Made by a program: the position numbers and the translations under genes. Below, piece by piece: positions 57,260-64,000 of a stretch of DNA of 64,000 bases; within the stretch, counting starts at the first letter, position 1; the number at the start of each line of letters is the position of its first letter. A model generated the notes under the pieces. The model worked only from the letters and a program-made list of their open reading frames with translations, had not been told where the DNA came from and ran no database searches. Origin of the DNA: Sorex araneus (Eukaryota > Chordata > Mammalia > Eulipotyphla > Soricidae). Location of the stretch: positions 12,926,511 to 12,990,510 of the forward strand of contig NC_073308.1 of assembly GCF_027595985.1 (NCBI RefSeq), read 5' to 3'.

Positions 57260-57750
57260 TGTTTGTGGGCCACAATTGGTGATGCTCAGGGGTTACTCCT
57301 GATTCCGTGCTCAGGAAATCACTGCTGGTGGTGCTTGGGAAACTATATAGGATGCCAGCAATGGAACCCAGGTCATCTGTGTGGAAGGCAAGTCCCCTAC
57401 TCACTGTACTATCTCTCTGGCTCCTGAAATAATATCAGAGCTACCAAAATTGGGGAATACAGCTCTTATAAGATGTGTATTTTGTCTTCACTTACTTCCT
57501 ACTATTTCCAGCTCTAGTTAGGGAACCATACAAAATTTCTGACTGCTAGAAGGTCAAGTATAACATTGTGTAGTTGGGTTTCTTTTGGGGGGAGGTGGGG
57601 CCAAACCCAGCAATGTTCAGGGGTTACTTCTCTCTCTGTGCTCAGGGATCACTGCAGCTAGTAATTGGGACCATCTGGGATGCTAGGTATCCAACTCAAG
57701 TCTGCCATATGGAAGGCAAGTGTTGTAGCTGCTAGATGATCTCTCCGACC
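57260..57750 (-). mobile_element. Two decayed antisense SINEs
   Basis: Located at about 57260-57425 and 57580-57750. Regions 56940-57250 and 57760-58340 show no feature. Confidence 0.7.
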
Positions 57751-58339
57751 AAACTCTACTGAAGAATTCAAAGTGCTTTTGGTGATGGTGAAGTTTAGAG
57801 AGGGAGTTAAGGGAAGTGAGGAAGAAGCATGGACTTGCAAAGAGTCCCAGAATGGGAACACGCGATCTAGGCATTAGACACATTTAACACTTTTAGTTTT
57901 GCTTCTCCTCACCTAAAATAAAAAATGTTATTAGTATCTTATTCTGATTTCGATTATTTGGTTTAGTTATTCTCTAACATTATTGCAGTTGGAGTAACAT
58001 GTTTACAATAGTACCAACACTATTGGTTTCCATGTACAAAGTGAACCTCACCTGGACCACCACCAAAGTGTCGAGACACCACAGTTTGTACATCCCTTTT
58101 AGTCTGATCTTCTCCCCGCCACACCCCCCAAATTCCCCAGGATTGATGTTCATCTTATGAAAGGTGATTTGAAAATGATTGTTATGCCCACCTTTGTGAA
58201 GGGAGTGATAGACTTGCTAAAAGTTGATTTTAACAATAACACTATCTTTGTGTAAGAAGCAAAGTGATGGATGTGCCCAATTACTGTTAGCAAATCAGAG
58301 TCATACTATCCCGGCATGAAAACACTTTTTTGGGTGTTT

Positions 58340-58341
<2 letters not shown>

Positions 58342-58381
<40 letters not shown>

Positions 58382-58398
58382 CGCGCGCGTGCGCGCAT
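58342..58398 (+). repeat. (TG)n-(CG)n alternating purine-pyrimidine tract
   Basis: About 15 TG units passing directly into about 11 CG-rich dinucleotides. This is 57 bases of unbroken alternation with strong Z-DNA potential, and it keeps CpG in an AT-rich intron. Confidence 0.96.
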
Positions 58399-59160
58399 GC
58401 ATACATGCCCCATATTCAGTAATACCCAAGGAATACTCCCAGCAGTGCTTCAGAAACTGTTTTGTGGGGGGTGCACTCACACCTCCCACATGAAAACTAT
58501 GTGTTTTAACCTATTGTTCTATTTTCCTGGGCCCTTAAAAACACATTTTGGAAGTTATCAAGCTAAGGTCAGTAAACTTACTATGTGGAAAAATACTTAA
58601 GGGCGCCTGAGTGCTTTGTAGATGGAAGGGTTAAAGTTCTAAATAGGCTCAGAGGTGGGGATGGTCTAAGAATCCACAAGGCCATCCATCCTTAGAAGGA
58701 TTGAATGGCAACCTCTGCTTAGAAAACCAGAAATTCTCAGGCTCTAAGCAAAATTTTCATAAGACAGTATGACTTGTACTTGCCTACTGAATTACAAAAA
58801 CACATGCAATAAAGTAGCGACACCTGTCCTATGAAGAAAAGGGCGCTTGAGATCTGCTGTATATAAAATCTGTTTACAAACTGCATTCTGTGGCTGAGCT
58901 CTCATCTGGAGGACCAGTACCTTGCCCACAGTGTGGCCCTCATTTGTGACCATTAGTGTTAGCTCCCTTCCCCACTTCCATCCCTTTCTTCCATTCCTCT
59001 GATGTCTCAGGTCATGCATAGACTGCTAAGGTAAAGACGTAACTGAGATTCTGACTTTTACCACGGGAAATAGTTCTTAGAAATATAGGGAGTTGAACTC
59101 TTAATAGAAATAATGCAACTACATAATCAGTTTAAAATGGGCCATCAGTGATTAAAATTA

Positions 59161-59373
<213 letters not shown>

Positions 59374-59424
59374 TTAAGTAGGTAGAAGAGGCAGCCAAAG
59401 CCACTGTGCAGCTATTCAAAATGT

Positions 59425-59910
59425 TCCTGAGAACCATGGATGAGGCGCTGCTCGAACTCAGTGGTGGTGGGAACCCAACTGGGAGGTGATGCGTGCAAAG
59501 CGTGTACCTTAACCCCTCTAACTATCACTTCAGCCCTCAGAAAATTGAGTTTTGTTTTTGAGTCATATCTGGTGGTGCTCAGGGATTACTCTGGGCTCTC
59601 GACTCAGGAATCATTCCTTGCAGGCCTTGGGGAACCATAGACAGTGCCAGACTGAACAAGAGTTAACCACATGCAAGGCAAATATCTAACTCACTATCCT
59701 ATCTCTCCAGCTCCCAGAGAATGATAAAAATACCAGTTATAACCTGGGGAAATCTGAAAGCACTTTTTCAGACTATGAGAAAATAGGGACTAGAGTAATA
59801 TTATAGTATAGCAGCTCTGGCATTTGCTTTGAACACAGTTGACCTGGGTTTGATCCCCAGTGTCCATGAGACACCAAAAGGGATTCTTGAGTATCTCAAC
59901 TTAAAACAAA
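59425..59910. mobile_element. Diverged SINE copies next to Cys-rich exon
   Basis: Traces at 59425-59540, an antisense copy at 59550-59715 and a plus-strand copy at 59785-59910. 59920-60820 shows no recognised feature. Confidence 0.65.
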
Positions 59911-60824
59911 ACAAAAAATATATATATATATATAAATTTAAACTCAATTAAACATAGCTTAAGAAAAATAAACAAGCTGGGGTATGGTGCCACCAGCAGG
60001 TCAACCTGTACCTGCGGGGCAAGAGCATCAGCAGCCAGATGGAGCCTTCTGGCTTCCTGATAACCCAAAATTGCTGATGTACCTGTGACTGAACCCCAAC
60101 AACTTAGGGCAAGTTTACCAAGAAACTAAACAGCCAAAAGTTTGGTATGTGGGAGCCAACCCACAAACTACGTCTGGCTCAGTTATACAAGCTCAGTTAC
60201 CAACCATATTTCAGAGCCCCATAAATCTCGAAAGAGATAAAAGCCACAGTTAGGGCTGGTGGTGAGGTGCCCTACGGCCAAGCGGACATATCCTGCAGGG
60301 CATATGCCAATAGTTTATTTCTCTGAGAAGATGGAAACAAGGGCCACCATCCAGAGACACACAAAAGAATCTCTGAACCGAGCAGCTCTCTGCGAGATGC
60401 CTCCGGACTTTAAGCCAGGCCAACTTCACTGGGGAGCCTCAGACAGGGGCAGGCATCATCCCTCCACCTGCCCCTTAAAAACCCCGACAGGCACCAACTT
60501 CCAGAACACAATGAAAAGTGCAGGCACACAGGTTCAGTGACAGCAAACTCCAGGCCTCAAGGGATAGGGGATGGGCCGGTCCCTCTCATTGGCCTCCCTC
60601 TCCCCGAGGGAAGCTGGAGGTCATGCCCACAAACTGCCCTCGGCTGCCACTTAAGCTCCTTAATGGTCAAAATCCAGATACACAAAGAAACTCTGAACTG
60701 AGCAGCTCTCTGCAGAGATTTCTCCACACCTTAATTATCTAAACTTTTAAAATTTGAGGAGCACACAGCCACTCCTCTGGTCTCATGACATCTTATACTA
60801 TTCATAACAAGCAACACAAGAGAG

Positions 60825-61075
60825 AGTAGCACTGTAGCACTGTCATCATGTTGCTCATCGATTTGCTCAAGCGGGTACCAGTAATGTCTGCATGGTGAGA
60901 CTAGTTACTGTTTTTGGCATATCGAATATGCCACGGGTAGCTTGCCAGACTGCTGTGCGGGCGGGATACTCTCAGTAGCTTGCCAGGCTCTCTGAGAGGG
61001 ACGGAGGAATAGAACCCCAGTTGGCTGTGTGCAAGGCAAATGCCCTACCCGCTGTGCTAGCACTCCAGTCCAACA
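60825..61075 (-). mobile_element. SINE with RTE-type tail, antisense
   Basis: 'tagcactgtcatcatgttgc' through 'gtgctagcactccagtcc'. Confidence 0.92.
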
Positions 61076-61275
61076 AAAGACAGTATGGGGGAGATTGTCT
61101 GCCATAGAGGCAGGGGTAGGGGTGGGACGAGGGGGTGGATCCTGGGGACATTGGTAGTGGATGGTGGGCACTGGTGGAGGGTTGGGTGTCCTATAATTGT
61201 ATGACTGAAACTCAAACATGAAAGCTTTGTAACTGTATCTCACAATGATTCAATTTAAAATTTTTTAATTAAATT
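61076..61275 (+). mobile_element. L1 3' end
   Basis: Interrupted by the SINE on its left; contains 'gtctgccatagaggcagggg', the G-rich block, 'ggtggagggttgggtgtcc' and 'actgaaactcaaacatgaaa'. Confidence 0.88.
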
Positions 61276-61382
61276 AAATTAACATTCTGAATAAAAAAAT
61301 GTATTGTGGAGTGCATGTCAAATTCAATTAGCCTAATCAATGGATGAATAAGTAGCAGTACTCCAACATTTAAAGAAATCTG

Positions 61383-61545
61383 TGGCACTGTAGCACTGTC
61401 ATCCCGTTGTTCATTGATTTGCTCGAGCGGGAACTAGTTACGTGTCCATTGTGAGACATGTTACTGTTTTTGGCATATCGAATACGCCAGGCTCTGCCTT
61501 GTGGGCAGGATACACTCAGTTGCTTGCCAGGCTCTCCAAGATTGA
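61383..61545 (-). mobile_element. Truncated SINE with RTE-type tail, antisense
   Basis: Tail and middle blocks only, about 60 bp from the donor side of the exon at 61608. Confidence 0.88.
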
Positions 61546-61607
61546 GAAACAAAAATAAAAAGCCTTAAAAACCTAAGTGAAAATAAATGTCAGAAAAATC
61601 AACTTAC

Positions 61608-61682
61608 AGTTTTTCTAATTCAAGAGTCATCATGAGGATGTTTTGGACTGGTCCAAGCAACACTGATGTTGCTCCCATGTCT
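61608..61682 (-). CDS. LRRC37: LRRC37 exon following the last LRR
   Basis: 75 bp between CTCCCTCAG|A and AAAACT|GTAAGT. It encodes DMGATSVLLGPVQNILMMTL and then ELEK. Nearly every position of the NILMMT.ELEKL block is shared with the human protein. Confidence 0.93.
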
Positions 61683-61889
61683 CTGAGGGAGAAAACACAA
61701 GCATGATGTGAATCCAAATGCAGAAGCTTTAGAGTTAAGTAGATGAGATTAATGAAGCATATATTTGATTCTGGCTTCGCTGTAAAGCCAGGTCAACTGT
61801 TTACTCTAGACCATAATTCCAGAGAGCTCTTACAGAAATAAGAGATTTCTCTATCATCAAATTAATGACAATTTGGTAGACTAAATAAA

Positions 61890-62135
61890 TTTCCTTCCTT
61901 CCTTCCTTCCTTCCTTCCTTCCTTCCTTCCTTCCTTCCTTCCTTCCTTCCTTCCTTCCTTCCTTCTTTCCTTCCTTCCTTCCTTCCTTCCTTCCTTCCTT
62001 CCTTCCTTCCTTCCTTCCTTCCTTCCTTCCTTCCTTCCTTCCTTCCTTCCTTCCTTCCTTCCTTCCTTCCTTCCTTCCTTCCTTCCTTCCTTCCTTCCTT
62101 CCTTCCTTCCTTCCTTCCTTCCTTCCTTCCTTCCT
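61890..62135 (+). repeat. (TTCC)n microsatellite, about 246 bp
   Basis: Over 60 TTCC units with a single TTCTTTCC interruption near 61965. On the transcribed (minus) strand it is GGAA. It lies about 210 bp upstream of the LRRC37 exon at 61608-61682. Confidence 0.98.
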
Positions 62136-62985
<850 letters not shown>

Positions 62986-63129
62986 CATTCTCCCTTTGGG
63001 GAACACTCAAGTCTCTAGATGATAAAGTGAAGAGGGAAGAGGGTGGGAGGGTGGAGAGAAACACAAATGTAGAACAAATTAAAAATATGCTGACAAATTT
63101 TTCCAAGTTGAAAACCCTAGGAAGAGAGG

Positions 63130-63290
63130 CCAAATAATACAGCATGTGGGGTACTTGCCTTGCATGCAGCCCACTTGTGTTCCATTCCTGCCACCTTATA
63201 TAGGCCCCACAATAAGCCAGGAGTGATCCCTGAGCACAGAGTCAGGAGTAAGTCCTGGGCACCACTGGGTGTGTCTCCCTACCACCCCCA
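63130..63290 (+). mobile_element. Diverged plus-strand SINE
   Basis: 'gcatgtggggtacttgccttg' order to 'gggcaccactgggtgtgtc'. Confidence 0.75.
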
Positions 63291-63369
63291 ACGATGAAAG
63301 AAAACCCAGAGAGTGATGATGTCTGCAGGAAGTCCTTGCTCTGCAGCAAATATTATTTTTCTTCTTTTT

Positions 63370-63660
63370 TAAAATTTTATATAGGGCATAAACTCCATAT
63401 TATTTTTTCAAATTTTTTTTAACTTTACAAGTTAGTCCACAATGTTTGATTACACTGAATATTCAAACACCAATCCCACCACCATTACACCTTCCCTCCA
63501 CCAAATTCGGGATGTTTCCATCCCAACCCCAATCCCTGTCACAAAACACAAACGAAGTAATATATTTCATATTGTCTGTTATGAAGAACTGCTGAACAGG
63601 CTTACAAAAAAAGTGTTCACATAAGAAAGAGTGTGAAGATTGTTCTATTTTGGCAGGAAC
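63370..63660 (-). mobile_element. Antisense dispersed repeat ('ggtgtaatggtggtggg' family)
   Basis: The reverse complement contains 'ggtgtaatggtggtgggat' and 'ttgaatattcagtgtaatc', matching parts of both segmental-duplication copies and the lead-in at 32.61 kb. Confidence 0.6.
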
Positions 63661-63677
63661 CATTAAGACATTCTATA

Positions 63678-63911
63678 TTGAAAGTAAAGTGAAATTTATT
63701 AGTTACACAGGTGGGGGGGGCTTAGGGTGGGGAGGCTAGGGGCGTGGGGGGGTTTGGGGTGTGAGGGGGCGGGGTGGAGGTATACTGGGATTCTTGGTGG
63801 TGGAATATGAGCACTGGTGAAGGGATGGGTATTCGAGCATTGTATAACTGAGATTTAAACCTGAAAACTTTGTAACTTTGTAACTTTCCACAATAAAAAA
63901 TTAAAAAAAAA
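63678..63911 (+). mobile_element. Short G-rich retroposon with 13-bp target duplication
   Basis: Flanked by AAGACATTCTATA at 63665-63677 and 63912-63924. It starts 'ttgaaagtaaagtgaaattt', contains a long G-run region (63710-63780) and ends in an A-rich tail. Confidence 0.88.
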
Positions 63912-64000
63912 AAGACATTCTATAGGATATCACTAACAAGTTGTTGAAGTTTGGGTGGTGTGAGCTTTGGTATACATATCTGAAAATATGTATAACTGTA

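Noticed and set aside
61890..62135. Regular short repeats considered as a CRISPR-like array
   Set aside because: A pure tetranucleotide microsatellite with no spacers, in a mammalian genome.

Overview
This is mammalian nuclear DNA. It has spliced genes with GT/AG exon edges, CpG islands, L1 and RTE LINEs, endogenous retroviruses (ERVs) and dozens of copies of one tRNA-headed SINE. That SINE (head GGGCTGGAGCGATAGCAC, B-box GGTTCGATTCC) is the one I associate with shrews (Soricidae, probably Sorex). The genus is an inference from memory.

Left edge (1-2.4 kb): one minus-strand exon (550-731) resembles the first coding exon of ANKRD26-type ankyrin genes. Upstream of it, on the minus strand, lies a CpG island (about 1.09-1.83 kb) with an NRF1-like palindrome and a DR1 nuclear-receptor site. 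The rest of that gene lies off the left end.

2.4-20.8 kb: SINEs, microsatellites, a 200-N assembly gap (6020-6219) and a betaretrovirus-like (ERVK) LTR with gag matrix remnant. Then comes a broken minus-strand copy of the long first exon of an LRRC37 gene (8582-14087). It is interrupted by two SINEs with target-site duplications and by a plus-strand retroviral capsid/nucleocapsid fragment. Its 5' end abuts a decayed ERV1-like provirus (14088 to about 18350).

20.8-39 kb: SINE-rich DNA, a local segmental duplication (21.1-22.1 kb and 25.5-26.2 kb), an RTE LINE 3' end, an L1 with an inverted 5' part, a second CpG island (35.24-35.96 kb) with promoter-like motifs, and a clean solo LTR with 6-bp target duplications (38337-38679).

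39.1-43.7 kb: a decayed plus-strand ERVK provirus (LTR, gag matrix and capsid pieces, reverse transcriptase, RNase H, integrase). An RTE fragment and several SINEs are inserted in it.

43.7-64 kb: the 3' half of an apparently intact minus-strand LRRC37 gene. Nine exons have matching splice phases and a continuous reading frame: two leucine-rich-repeat exons, a Cys-rich exon, a 1742-bp exon, a transmembrane exon and four cytoplasmic exons. Its first exon and promoter lie beyond 64 kb. The stop codon at 43700 lies about 10 bp from the antisense ERVK pol relic, so the 3' UTR should be ERV-derived. The gene and the broken exon-1 copy have the same orientation, as expected of a tandem LRRC37 family. 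No protein-coding gene could be recognised in about 18.4-39 kb.
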